Of a stretch of DNA of 64,000 bases, positions 23,539-32,125 are shown piece after piece. Position 1 is the first letter of the stretch. Each line of letters starts with the position of its first letter. Source of the stretch: Bacteroides caccae (GTDB lineage: Bacteria; Bacteroidota; Bacteroidia; Bacteroidales; Bacteroidaceae); contig NZ_CP022412.2 of the NCBI RefSeq assembly GCF_002222615.2, positions 2,976,001 to 3,040,000 of the forward strand. Reading direction: 5' to 3'. The notes under the pieces were generated by a model. It did no database searches, was not told where the DNA came from, and saw nothing but the letters and a program-made list of their open reading frames with translations. The translations under genes and the position numbers were made by a program.

Positions 23539-25107
23539 ATGGCCGAACAGAAAAGAAATACCCGTAACACAAAATCTGCTAAAGTACAACCGGTGAATGA
23601 TTATGGTCGTATCCAACCGCAGGCACCTGAGTTGGAAGAAGCTGTATTGGGAGCTTTGATGATTGAGAAAGACGCTTATTCGTTAGTGAGTGAGATCCTT
23701 CGTCCTGAATCTTTTTATGAACATCGACATCAGTTAATCTATTCCGCTATAACCGACCTGGCTGTCAATCAGAAACCGGTGGATATCCTGACGGTGAAAG
23801 AACAGCTCAGTAAACGCGGGGAACTGGAAGAAGTGGGAGGTCCTTTCTATATCACCCAGCTGAGCAGTAAGGTGGCTTCTTCGGCGCATATTGAGTATCA
23901 TGCGCGTATCATTGCGCAGAAGTCACTGGCACGCGAACTGATTACGTTTACAAGTAATATTCAAAGCAAGGCTTTTGATGAAACGCTGGATGTGGACGAC
24001 TTGATGCAGGAAGCGGAAGGCAAGCTGTTTGAGATCTCGCAGCAGAACATGAAGAAGGATTACACGCAGATTAATCCGGTCATTGACGAAGCCTACAAAC
24101 TGATTCAGAAGGCTGCGGCACGAACCGACGGTTTGAGTGGCCTTGAGAGTGGTTTTACGAAACTGGACAAGATGACTTCCGGCTGGCAGAATTCGGACCT
24201 TATTATTATTGCCGCCCGTCCCGCCATGGGTAAGACGGCTTTCGTGCTTTCCATGGCCAAGAATATCGCTGTGGACTTCCGGAATCCGGTAGCACTGTTC
24301 TCTCTTGAAATGAGTAATGTCCAGCTGGTCAACCGTTTGATATCGAATGTTTGTGAAATCGAGAGCGGAAAGATTAAGAGCGGGCAGTTGGCCGGACACG
24401 AATGGCAGCAGTTGGACTATAAACTGAAAAACCTGCTGGATGCACCGCTTTATGTGGATGACACTCCTTCTCTTTCGGTTTTCGAGCTCCGGACAAAGGC
24501 GCGCCGTCTGGTGCGTGAACACGGGGTGAAAATCATTATTATCGACTACCTTCAGCTGATGAACGCGAGTGGTATGGCATTCGGCAGCCGTCAGGAAGAG
24601 GTGAGTACGATCTCCCGTTCGTTGAAAGGATTGGCGAAAGAGTTGAATATTCCGATCATCGCACTGTCACAGTTGAATCGTGGAGTGGAGAGCCGTGAAG
24701 GTATCGACGGAAAACGTCCCCAGTTGAGTGACCTTCGTGAATCGGGAGCCATTGAACAGGATGCGGATATGGTGTGCTTTATTCACCGTCCGGAATATTA
24801 CAAGATTTATCAGGACGATCGTGGTAACGACCTCCGTGGTATGGCAGAAATCGTGATTGCCAAGCATCGTAACGGTGCGGTAGGCGAGGTGCTGCTCCGG
24901 TTCAAGGGTGAGTTTACCCGTTTCTCGAATCCGGAGGACGATATGGTTATTCCGATGCCGGGCGAGACTGTCGGGCCTATGCTGGGGTCGAAGATGAATC
25001 GCGATAGTGTTGGTTCTGTCCCTCCGCCGCCGGCACCCGATTTTGAGCCGCAGTCGGGGAATCCGTTTGCGACACCGATAGGAGGAGACGGGCCGTTGCC
25101 TTTTTAG
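23539..25107 (+). CDS. dnaB: replicative DNA helicase
   Basis: 522-residue hexameric RecA-fold helicase that unwinds DNA ahead of the replication fork. The N-terminal helical domain (about 27-130) begins [20 protein letters not shown]. The C-terminal ATPase has Walker A [12 protein letters not shown] (about 230-241), Walker B [14 protein letters not shown], and [32 protein letters not shown]-type H3/H4 elements (quoted loosely). The tail is proline-rich, as in other Bacteroidetes DnaB. No intein is present. It is separate from rplI, which is its neighbour in many bacteria. Confidence 0.95.
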   Translation: [522 protein letters not shown]

Positions 25108-25140
25108 TCGTTACTTTATAGTCGTTACTTTATAGTTTTT
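25105..25140. repeat. short tandem repeat beside copy B
   Basis: TAGTCGTTACTTTA occurs twice in tandem (25105-25118 and 25119-25132), followed by a partial TAGTTTTTACT. It begins over the dnaB stop codon and precedes the GGGGGAGG-side arm of palindromic repeat copy B. Confidence 0.75.
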
Positions 25141-25170
25141 ACTATTGTAGATAAGTTTTCTGCATAGTTT

Positions 25171-25311
25171 CTCCTCCTTCCGGAAGGAGGAGTACCCGTA
25201 GGGGGAGGTGGTAGGAAAAATAATGATTTTACCTTTTTTTAAAATAAGGAATATACCATGTTTCTACCTACCACCCCGGCTTTCAGCCACCCCTTCTTCC
25301 GGAAAGAGGGG
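25171..25311 (+). repeat. palindromic intergenic repeat, copy B
   Basis: Same architecture as copy A but opposite orientation: terminal hairpin CTCCTCCTTCCGGAAGGAGG, TACCCGTAGGGGGAGGTGG, an AT-rich spacer (diverged from A and C), CTACCTACCACCCCGGCTTT then CAGCCACCCC, and a second hairpin CTTCCGGAAAG. With the leading tandem repeat it fills most of the 332-base gap between dnaB and pheT. Confidence 0.8.
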
Positions 25312-25372
25312 AAACCATGCGGCAGGCAGTGTTACTCTGTGGTGAAATAACTCTCAATTTTCTTTCAAACCT

Positions 25373-25404
25373 TTTCGGTCAACCGAAAAAACTTATTAAC
25401 TTTG
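25373..25404 (+). promoter_or_regulatory. promoter of pheT
   Basis: TTTC (25373-25376), 20 bases, TAACTTTG (25397-25404): a good Bacteroides promoter placed just after repeat copy B, 36 bases before the pheT start. Confidence 0.65.
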
Positions 25405-25439
25405 CAAATCTTTTTGAGAAACAATAAAAAATTAATTAT

Positions 25440-27902
25440 ATGAATATCTCTTATAACTGGCTGAAAGAGTATGTCAACTTCGATTTGACGCCTGATGAAA
25501 CGGCGGCTGCGCTGACATCAATCGGCCTGGAAACAGGTGGTGTGGAAGAAGTACAAACCATTAAAGGCGGTTTGGAAGGGCTTGTAATCGGCGAAGTGCT
25601 GACTTGCGTTGAACACCCTAACTCTGATCATTTACACATTACGACTGTCAACCTGGGAGACGGCGAACCGGTACAAATCGTTTGCGGAGCCCCGAATGTG
25701 GCTGCCGGACAAAAAGTAGTAGTGGCTACCTTAGGTACGAAACTCTATGACGGTGACGAATGTTTTACGATCAAAAAATCAAAAATCCGTGGGGTGGAAT
25801 CTACCGGCATGATCTGTGCCGAAGATGAAATCGGTATCGGTACGGACCATGCGGGCATTATCGTTTTGCCGGCAGAAGCTGTTCCGGGTACGCTCGCCAA
25901 GGATTATTATAATATCAAGAGCGACTACGTGCTCGAAGTGGACATCACGCCCAACCGTGCTGATGCGTGCTCACACTATGGCGTAGCCCGCGACTTGTAT
26001 GCTTATCTCATTCAGAACGGCAAACAGGCTACTCTGCAACGTCCTTCGGTAGACGCCTTCAAGGTGGAAAACCACGATCTGGATATTGAAGTCACAGTAG
26101 AGAACAGCGAGGCTTGCCCGCATTATGCCGGTGTGACCGTGAAAGGAGTGACCGTGAAGGAAAGCCCCGAATGGTTGCAGAATAAACTGCGTCTGATCGG
26201 CGTGCGTCCTATTAATAATGTAGTGGATATCACCAATTATATCGTTCATGCTTTCGGTCAGCCGTTGCACTGCTTTGATGCAGGCAAGATAAAAGGCAAC
26301 GAGGTGATTGTGAAGACAATGCCCGAGGGTACTCCGTTCGTCACACTGGACGAAGTGGAACGCAAGTTGAACGAACGCGACCTGATGATCTGCAATAAAG
26401 AAGAAGCGATGTGCATTGCCGGTGTGTTCGGCGGACTGGATTCCGGTTCTACCGAAGCTACGACGGATGTGTTCATCGAGAGCGCCTATTTCCACCCGAC
26501 ATGGGTGCGCAAGACTGCCCGCCGTCACGGACTGAATACGGACGCTTCTTTCCGCTTCGAACGTGGTATCGACCCGAACGGAGTGATATACTGCCTGAAA
26601 CTGGCTGCTATCATGGTGAAAGAATTGGCAGGAGGCACGATCTCTTCTGAAATTAAAGATGTGTTTACTGCTCCTGCGAAGGATTTCGTAGTGGAACTGA
26701 ATTACGGGAAGGTGCATTCACTGGTAGGTAAAGTGATTCCGGTGGAAACAATCAAGAGTATTGTAACCAGCCTCGAAATGAAGATCACCAACGAAACTGC
26801 CGAAGGGCTGACATTGTCGGTTCCTCCTTATCGTGTGGACGTGCAGCGTGATTGTGACGTAATCGAAGATATTCTCCGCATCTACGGATATAATAATGTG
26901 GAAATTCCGTCTACGCTGAAGTCGAGCCTGACTACAAAAGGCGAAAATGATAAATCAAATAAATTGCAGAACCTGGTTGCAGAGCAACTCGTGGGTTGCG
27001 GATTCAATGAAATATTGAATAACTCGCTGACTCGCGCCGCTTATTATGACGGACTGGAAGCTTATCCGTCCAACCGCCTGGTGATGTTGCTGAATCCGTT
27101 GAGTGCGGACTTGAACTGTATGCGCCAGACTTTGTTGTTCGGCGGACTGGAAAGCATTGCGCATAATGCCAACCGCAAGAATGCGGATCTGAAATTCTTT
27201 GAATTCGGTAACTGCTACTATTTCGATGCCGACAAGAAGAATCCGGAAAAGGTGTTGGCTCCTTATACGGAAGACTATCATCTGGGCTTATGGGTGACCG
27301 GCAAGAAGGTGGTTAACTCGTGGGCACATCCGGATGAGAGCAGTTCGGTGTATGAACTGAAAGCTTACGTGGAGAATATCCTGAAACGCTTGGGACTGGA
27401 TTTGCACAATCTGGTTGTAGGTAATCTGACTGATGACATTTTTGCTGCGGCACTTTCTGTACATACCAAGGGAGGCAAGCGTCTCGCATCGTTCGGCGTG
27501 GTGACTAAGAAACTGCTGAAGGCATTTGATATTGACAATGAAGTATATTATGCTGACTTGAACTGGAAGGAGCTGATGAAAGCGATCCGTTCGGTGAAGA
27601 TCAGCTACAAGGAAATATCCAAGTTCCCGGCCGTGAAACGTGACCTGGCATTGTTGCTTGACAAGAATGTGCAGTTTGCCGAAATCGAGAAGATCGCTTA
27701 TGATACGGAGAAAAAGTTGCTGAAAGAAGTGGAACTCTTTGACGTATACGAAGGCAAGAACCTGGAACCGGGCAAGAAATCGTATGCAGTCAGCTTCCTG
27801 CTTCAGGATGAAAGCCAGACTCTGAACGACAAGATGATTGATAAGATTATGTCGAAACTGGTGAAGAATCTGGAAGATAAACTGGGTGCTAAACTTAGAT
27901 AA
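25440..27902 (+). CDS. pheT: phenylalanine--tRNA ligase beta subunit
   Basis: 820 residues; it pairs with PheS (not in this window) to charge tRNA-Phe. Domains in order: N-terminal B1 with EMAP-like tRNA-binding OB fold (about 40-150, CGAPNVAAGQKVVVATLG); B3/B4 editing domain (about 210-390, NVVDITNYI and GQPLHCFDA); B5 (about 405-480); catalytic-like B6/B7 core; and a C-terminal FDX-ACB anticodon-binding domain (about 725-820, SKFPAVKRDLALLLD). Length and order are standard for the long bacterial form. The YebC gene follows after 31 bases. Confidence 0.95.
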   Translation: MNISYNWLKEYVNFDLTPDETAAALTSIGLETGGVEEVQTIKGGLEGLVIGEVLTCVEHPNSDHLHITTVNLGDGEPVQIVCGAPNVAAGQKVVVATLGTKLYDGDECFTIKKSKIRGVESTGMICAEDEIGIGTDHAGIIVLPAEAVPGTLAKDYYNIKSDYVLEVDITPNRADACSHYGVARDLYAYLIQNGKQATLQRPSVDAFKVENHDLDIEVTVENSEACPHYAGVTVKGVTVKESPEWLQNKLRLIGVRPINNVVDITNYIVHAFGQPLHCFDAGKIKGNEVIVKTMPEGTPFVTLDEVERKLNERDLMICNKEEAMCIAGVFGGLDSGSTEATTDVFIESAYFHPTWVRKTARRHGLNTDASFRFERGIDPNGVIYCLKLAAIMVKELAGGTISSEIKDVFTAPAKDFVVELNYGKVHSLVGKVIPVETIKSIVTSLEMKITNETAEGLTLSVPPYRVDVQRDCDVIEDILRIYGYNNVEIPSTLKSSLTTKGENDKSNKLQNLVAEQLVGCGFNEILNNSLTRAAYYDGLEAYPSNRLVMLLNPLSADLNCMRQTLLFGGLESIAHNANRKNADLKFFEFGNCYYFDADKKNPEKVLAPYTEDYHLGLWVTGKKVVNSWAHPDESSSVYELKAYVENILKRLGLDLHNLVVGNLTDDIFAAALSVHTKGGKRLASFGVVTKKLLKAFDIDNEVYYADLNWKELMKAIRSVKISYKEISKFPAVKRDLALLLDKNVQFAEIEKIAYDTEKKLLKEVELFDVYEGKNLEPGKKSYAVSFLLQDESQTLNDKMIDKIMSKLVKNLEDKLGAKLR

Positions 27903-27933
27903 ACTTTAAATTTCAATCTAAAAATATAAACCA

Positions 27934-28674
27934 ATGGGAAGAGCATTTGAATATAGAAAAGCCGCAAAGTTGAAACGGTGGGGCCACATGGCTAAAACAT
28001 TTACAAGACTGGGTAAACAGATTGCCATTGCTGTGAAGGCTGGTGGTCCGGAACCTGAAAATAACCCGACATTGCGTTCGGTAATTGCTACTTGTAAGCG
28101 TGAGAATATGCCGAAAGACAATATCGAACGTGCTATCAAAAACGCATTGGGTAAAGACCAGAGCGACTACAAGAGCATGACTTACGAAGGATACGGTCCT
28201 CACGGAATTGCTGTTTTTGTGGATACGCTGACTGATAATACAACCCGCACGGTGGCTGATGTACGCTCCGTATTCAATAAATTCGGCGGTAACCTCGGAA
28301 CTATGGGTTCTCTGGCTTTCCTTTTCGACCATAAGTGTATGTTCACTTTCAAAATCAAGGAGGGCATGGATATGGAAGAATTGATCCTTGACCTGATTGA
28401 CTACGACGTGGAAGATGAGTACGAACAGGATGATGAGGAAGGTACAATCACGATCTACGGAGATCCGAAAAGCTATGCCGCTATCCAGAAACATCTGGAA
28501 GAATGCGGATTCGAAGATGTCGGTGGAGACTTTACTTATATCCCGAACGACTTGAAAGACGTGACGCCGGAACAACGTGAAACTTTGGATAAGATGATCG
28601 AACGTCTGGAAGAGTTTGACGATGTGCAGACTGTTTATACGAACATGAAACCGGAAGGCGGAGAAGAAGAATAA
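27934..28674 (+). CDS. YebC/PmpR family protein
   Basis: 246-residue TACO1/YebC-type protein starting MGRAFEYRKAAKLKRWGHMA (family MAGHSKW-like opening, here the Bacteroidetes variant). It has the helical N-terminal region, then YEGYGPHGIAVFVDTLTDN and NRT-like TRTVADVRSVFNKFGGNLG. Family members act as transcription regulators or, in more recent work, help ribosomes through polyproline stalls; which applies here is not decidable. A TSCPD gene follows 7 bases later. Confidence 0.9.
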   Translation: MGRAFEYRKAAKLKRWGHMAKTFTRLGKQIAIAVKAGGPEPENNPTLRSVIATCKRENMPKDNIERAIKNALGKDQSDYKSMTYEGYGPHGIAVFVDTLTDNTTRTVADVRSVFNKFGGNLGTMGSLAFLFDHKCMFTFKIKEGMDMEELILDLIDYDVEDEYEQDDEEGTITIYGDPKSYAAIQKHLEECGFEDVGGDFTYIPNDLKDVTPEQRETLDKMIERLEEFDDVQTVYTNMKPEGGEEE

Positions 28675-28681
28675 ACAGGCC

Positions 28682-28927
28682 ATGGAATATGTTTATAAAA
28701 CTCAGGGGACTTGCAGCACGAACATCGAACTGAACGTGGAAGACGGTGTAGTGAAAGAGGTGGCCTTCTGGGGAGGATGTAACGGTAATCTTCAAGGAAT
28801 TTCACGCCTGGTGAAAGGCATGAAGGTAGAAGAAGTGATAAAGAAACTTGAAGGGGTTCGTTGCGGTGGCAGACCGACGTCTTGTCCCGACCAACTATGC
28901 CGTGCATTGCATGAAATGGGATATTGA
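28682..28927 (+). CDS. TSCPD domain protein (TIGR03905 family)
   Basis: 81-residue protein with GTCSTNIELNVEDGVVKEVA, FWGGCNGNLQGISRLVKGM and the naming motif GGRPTSCPDQL (TSCPD). The same domain occurs at the C-terminus of B12-dependent ribonucleotide reductases, where cysteines bind metal; the stand-alone family has no proven function. It is probably co-transcribed with the YebC gene (7-base gap). Confidence 0.85.
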   Translation: MEYVYKTQGTCSTNIELNVEDGVVKEVAFWGGCNGNLQGISRLVKGMKVEEVIKKLEGVRCGGRPTSCPDQLCRALHEMGY

Positions 28928-28960
28928 TTGACAATTTTTTTGTTCTTAATAGTTGATTGT

Positions 28961-28999
28961 AAGCCTTCGGCAAATTGTTTTTGCCGGGGGCTTCTTTTA
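28961..28999 (+). terminator. terminator after the pheT-yebC-TSCPD unit
   Basis: AAGCCTTCGGCAAA pairs with TTTGCCGGGGGCTT (one bulge/mismatch region) and is followed by CTTTTATT. It lies 33 bases after the TSCPD stop. Confidence 0.7.
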
Positions 29000-29070
29000 T
29001 TGTTCGGCAAAAAGCTTCTGTATGTCTTTCGGTTCTTCTCCGAATTTGTCGGTATTTTGAACTAAAATGG

Positions 29071-29101
29071 ATTGTCAATCGTTACTTTATAAGTATATTT
29101 G
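29071..29101 (+). promoter_or_regulatory. promoter of mntH
   Basis: ATTG (29071-29074), 19 bases, TATATTTG (29094-29101). Transcription would start about 29108, which rules out a TTG at 29099 and supports the ATG at 29126 as the start codon. Confidence 0.65.
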
Positions 29102-29125
29102 TACTGGATAAACTATTATGCAAAG

Positions 29126-30379
29126 ATGAAGAATATTTTTCAAGACTTAAAACGAAAAGATCATAAGCGATATCTGGGCGGACTGGATCTCTTTAAATAC
29201 ATCGGACCGGGACTTTTGGTTACTGTGGGTTTTATTGATCCGGGAAACTGGGCTTCCAATTTTGCCGCAGGTTCTGAATTCGGGTATTCGTTACTTTGGG
29301 TGGTCACCCTGTCTACTATCATGCTGATCGTTCTTCAACATAATGTTGCCCACCTGGGGATTGTCACCGGGCTCTGCCTCTCGGAAGCGGCCACTAAATA
29401 CACTCCCAAATGGGTATCCCGTCCTATACTCGGAACGGCGGTGCTGGCTTCCATTTCCACTTCATTGGCGGAAATCCTGGGCGGTGCCATTGCATTGGAA
29501 ATGTTGTTGGATATTCCTATTATATGGGGGGCTGTGCTGACAACGCTTTTTGTCTCCATTATGCTTTTCACCAACTCTTACAAAAAGATCGAGCGTTCCA
29601 TTATCGCATTCGTCTCGGTGATCGGGCTGTCGTTTATTTATGAGTTGTTTCTGGTGGATATTGACTGGCCGGCCGCAACGGTGGGGTGGGTCACTCCGGC
29701 TTTCCCGAAAGGAAGTATGCTGATTATTATGAGCGTACTGGGAGCGGTGGTAATGCCGCATAACCTGTTCCTGCATTCGGAAGTGATACAGAGCCACGAG
29801 TACAATAAAAAAGATGACGCCTCTATCAAGAAGGTGTTGAAATACGAGTTGTTTGATACGCTTTTTTCAATGATTGTGGGCTGGGCTATCAATAGCGCGA
29901 TGATTCTGCTGGCGGCTGCCACCTTCTTTAAAAGCGGCATTCAGGTGGAGGAATTGCAACAGGCTCAGTCATTGCTGGAACCGCTGTTGGGAAGTAATGC
30001 GGCAATCGTGTTTGCACTGGCTTTGCTTATGGCGGGCATTTCGTCCACTATCACAAGCGGAATGGCGGCAGGTTCTATCTTTGCCGGTATTTTCGGCGAG
30101 TCTTATCATATCAAGGACAGTCACTCGCAGGTAGGCGTGCTCTTGTCTTTGGGAATTGCCCTGTTGTTGATTTTCTTTATCGGAGATCCTTTTAAAGGAC
30201 TGATTATTTCGCAGATGATACTCAGCATCCAATTGCCTTTCACGGTATTCCTGCAAGTGGGGCTGACCTCCTCGCGGAAGGTAATGGGAGAGTATGTCAA
30301 TAGCCGTTGGAGCACATTTGTGCTGTATGCCATTGCGATTATAGTATCGGTACTGAACATCATGCTGCTATTCTCCTGA
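29126..30379 (+). CDS. mntH: Nramp family divalent metal transporter (Mn2+/Fe2+)
   Basis: 417-residue, 11-helix proton-coupled metal importer. The metal-binding motif DPGNWASNFAAGSEFG in the first helix and MPHNLFLHSEVIQS in the sixth are present, so substrate residues Asp, Asn and Met are conserved. The start at 29126 is chosen from the promoter position. It imports Mn2+ or Fe2+ for enzymes such as the superoxide dismutase encoded at 57 kb. The exonuclease gene follows after 25 bases, probably on the same transcript. Confidence 0.9.
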   Translation: MKNIFQDLKRKDHKRYLGGLDLFKYIGPGLLVTVGFIDPGNWASNFAAGSEFGYSLLWVVTLSTIMLIVLQHNVAHLGIVTGLCLSEAATKYTPKWVSRPILGTAVLASISTSLAEILGGAIALEMLLDIPIIWGAVLTTLFVSIMLFTNSYKKIERSIIAFVSVIGLSFIYELFLVDIDWPAATVGWVTPAFPKGSMLIIMSVLGAVVMPHNLFLHSEVIQSHEYNKKDDASIKKVLKYELFDTLFSMIVGWAINSAMILLAAATFFKSGIQVEELQQAQSLLEPLLGSNAAIVFALALLMAGISSTITSGMAAGSIFAGIFGESYHIKDSHSQVGVLLSLGIALLLIFFIGDPFKGLIISQMILSIQLPFTVFLQVGLTSSRKVMGEYVNSRWSTFVLYAIAIIVSVLNIMLLFS

Positions 30380-30404
30380 AATGAACATGAATTAAAAATA
30401 TAGA

Positions 30405-31196
30405 ATGATGAAGATTATTACTTATAATGTAAACGGGCTTCGTGCTGCCGTATCTAAAGGACTGCCGGAATGGCTGGAGCAGGAGAATCCCGATATTCTT
30501 TGTCTGCAAGAGACAAAACTGCAACCGGACCAGTATCCGGTAGAGGTGTTCGAAGCATTGGGCTATAAGTCCTATCTGTATTCGGCACAAAAGAAAGGAT
30601 ATAGCGGAGTGGCTTTACTTACGAAGCAGGAACCGGATCACGTGGAGTACGGAATGGGTATGGAGGCATACGACAATGAGGGGCGTTTTATACGTGCGGA
30701 CTTTGGAGATTTGTCCGTGGTCAGTGTTTATCATCCTTCGGGGACAAGCGGGGATGAGCGTCAGGCTTTTAAAATGGTGTGGCTGGAAGACTTTCAGAAG
30801 TATGTGCTGGAGTTGCAGAAGTCTCGTCCGAACCTGATTCTTTGCGGTGATTATAATATTTGCCACGAGCCGATTGATATTCATGACCCTGTCCGGAACG
30901 CAAAGAACAGTGGTTTCCTTCCCGAAGAACGGGAATGGATGACCCGTTTCCTTGCAGCGGGATTCATTGATTCGTTCCGTATGCTTTATCCGGAAAAACA
31001 GGAGTATACCTGGTGGAGTTACCGTTTTAACTCGCGTGCCAAGAATAAGGGTTGGAGAATCGACTATTGCATGGCCAGTGAACCGGTCCGCCCGTTACTG
31101 ATGAGCGCACGTATCTTGAATGACGCCATGCATTCGGACCACTGTCCGATGATGTTGGAAATAAAAAAACACGAAATAGTTTATGGAAGAAGATAG
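30405..31196 (+). CDS. xth: exodeoxyribonuclease III (AP endonuclease, Xth/ExoA type)
   Basis: 263-residue Mg2+-dependent endonuclease/exonuclease/phosphatase-fold enzyme that nicks DNA at abasic sites. Motifs: YNVNGLRAAVSKGL, LCLQETKLQPDQ (catalytic Glu), GYSGVALLTK, LILCGDYNICHEPIDIHDP, GWRIDYCMAS and the terminal SDHCPM (catalytic Asp-His). Two ATGs are adjacent at the start. The C-terminus overlaps the next gene by 14 bases. Confidence 0.93.
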   Translation: MMKIITYNVNGLRAAVSKGLPEWLEQENPDILCLQETKLQPDQYPVEVFEALGYKSYLYSAQKKGYSGVALLTKQEPDHVEYGMGMEAYDNEGRFIRADFGDLSVVSVYHPSGTSGDERQAFKMVWLEDFQKYVLELQKSRPNLILCGDYNICHEPIDIHDPVRNAKNSGFLPEEREWMTRFLAAGFIDSFRMLYPEKQEYTWWSYRFNSRAKNKGWRIDYCMASEPVRPLLMSARILNDAMHSDHCPMMLEIKKHEIVYGRR

Positions 31197-31644
31197 AATA
31201 CAAAAAGCGGTGGAGCTTTTTAAGAGCGGATACAATTGCTCACAGTCTGTTGTGGCTGCTTTTGCCGATATGTACGGATTTACACAGGAACAGGCATTGC
31301 GTATGGCTGCCTCTTTCGGCGGAGGAATAGGACGCATGCGCGAGACGTGCGGGGCTGCGTGCGGGTTGTTTCTGGTGGCCGGCCTGAAAACGGGGGCTAC
31401 GGAGGCGGCAGACCGGGAAGGAAAAGCTGCCAATTATGCGGTAGTGCAGGAACTGGCAGCCGAATTTAAAAAACGTAACGGCTCTCTGATTTGTGCGGAA
31501 TTGTTGGGATTAAAGAAAAAAGAACCGGTTTCCACTATTCCGGAAGAACGTACAGCTCAGTATTATAGCAAACGCCCGTGCGCAAAAATGGTGGAAGAAG
31601 CGGCAAGAATCTGGGTGGAATATCTCGAAAAACACCCTAAATGA
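31183..31644 (+). CDS. C_GCAxxG_C_C family protein
   Basis: 153-residue small redox-type protein of the family named for its cysteine pattern. Visible cysteines are in GYNCSQSVV, RETCGAACGLFLVAGL, SLICAELL and PCAKMVEEA, with the G-G-G-I-G-R loop AASFGGGIGRMRE between. The family is widespread in anaerobes and thought to hold a metal or Fe-S centre, but no reaction is known. It overlaps the exonuclease gene end, suggesting translational coupling. Confidence 0.87.
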   Translation: MEEDRIQKAVELFKSGYNCSQSVVAAFADMYGFTQEQALRMAASFGGGIGRMRETCGAACGLFLVAGLKTGATEAADREGKAANYAVVQELAAEFKKRNGSLICAELLGLKKKEPVSTIPEERTAQYYSKRPCAKMVEEAARIWVEYLEKHPK

Positions 31645-31718
31645 AGGAAAAAATGCTTTTTTTATTACAAAATCAGTAAAAAAACACTCAATAAAGTGTT
31701 CTATAACATAAAAATATC

Positions 31719-31726
31719 TATCTTTG
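31719..31726 (+). promoter_or_regulatory. putative -7 box of the winged-helix gene
   Basis: TATCTTTG, 72 bases before the start at 31798; only a weak TGTT occurs in the -33 position. Confidence 0.5.
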
Positions 31727-31797
31727 TCCCCGAAATAAAATCTGAAAGTCGTCGGACAAGATGATTTGAAGCATGTCTAACTAAAATTTCAAAGCAA

Positions 31798-31998
31798 ATG
31801 TTGAAAGAAAAAGCAGGTGTAATCGCAGGTACTATCTGGAATGCACTGAACGAAACAGAAGGAATGACTGCCAAGCAATTGAAAAAAGCAACTAAATTGG
31901 TTGACAAAGATTTGTTCCTCGGACTTGGCTGGTTATTGAGAGAAGACAAAGTCTCTGTGGAAGAAGTGGAAGGTGAACTCTTCATCAAATTGATCTAA
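31798..31998 (+). CDS. winged helix-turn-helix protein (DUF2582)
   Basis: 66-residue protein with the DUF2582 pattern: KEKAGVIAGTIWNALNETEG, MTAKQLKKATKLVDKDLFLG, WLLREDKVSVEEVEGELFIK. The fold is a minimal winged helix, probably binding DNA or RNA; targets are unknown. It is a single-gene transcript bounded by its own -7 box and a strong terminator, and is widely conserved in Bacteroides. Confidence 0.85.
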   Translation: MLKEKAGVIAGTIWNALNETEGMTAKQLKKATKLVDKDLFLGLGWLLREDKVSVEEVEGELFIKLI

Positions 31999-32020
31999 GC
32001 GAGCAATCACTTAAGCAATA

Positions 32021-32067
32021 AAAAAATGCGTTGGTACATTGTCATAATGTTATCAACGCATTTTTTT
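32021..32067 (+). terminator. terminator of the winged-helix gene
   Basis: AATGCGTTG (32025-32033) pairs with CAACGCATT (32054-32062), then T-rich; A-tract upstream makes it bidirectional in form. Confidence 0.8.
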
Positions 32068-32084
32068 ATATTCCGCCATTTACG

Positions 32085-32092
32085 TATCTTTG
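32085..32092 (+). promoter_or_regulatory. putative -7 box of lepA
   Basis: TATCTTTG, 34 bases before the lepA start; the preceding T-tract of the terminator (32061-32067) lies at about the -33 distance. Confidence 0.5.
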
Positions 32093-32125
32093 CACACCAA
32101 AAAGATAAAATAATAAGAATTCAGC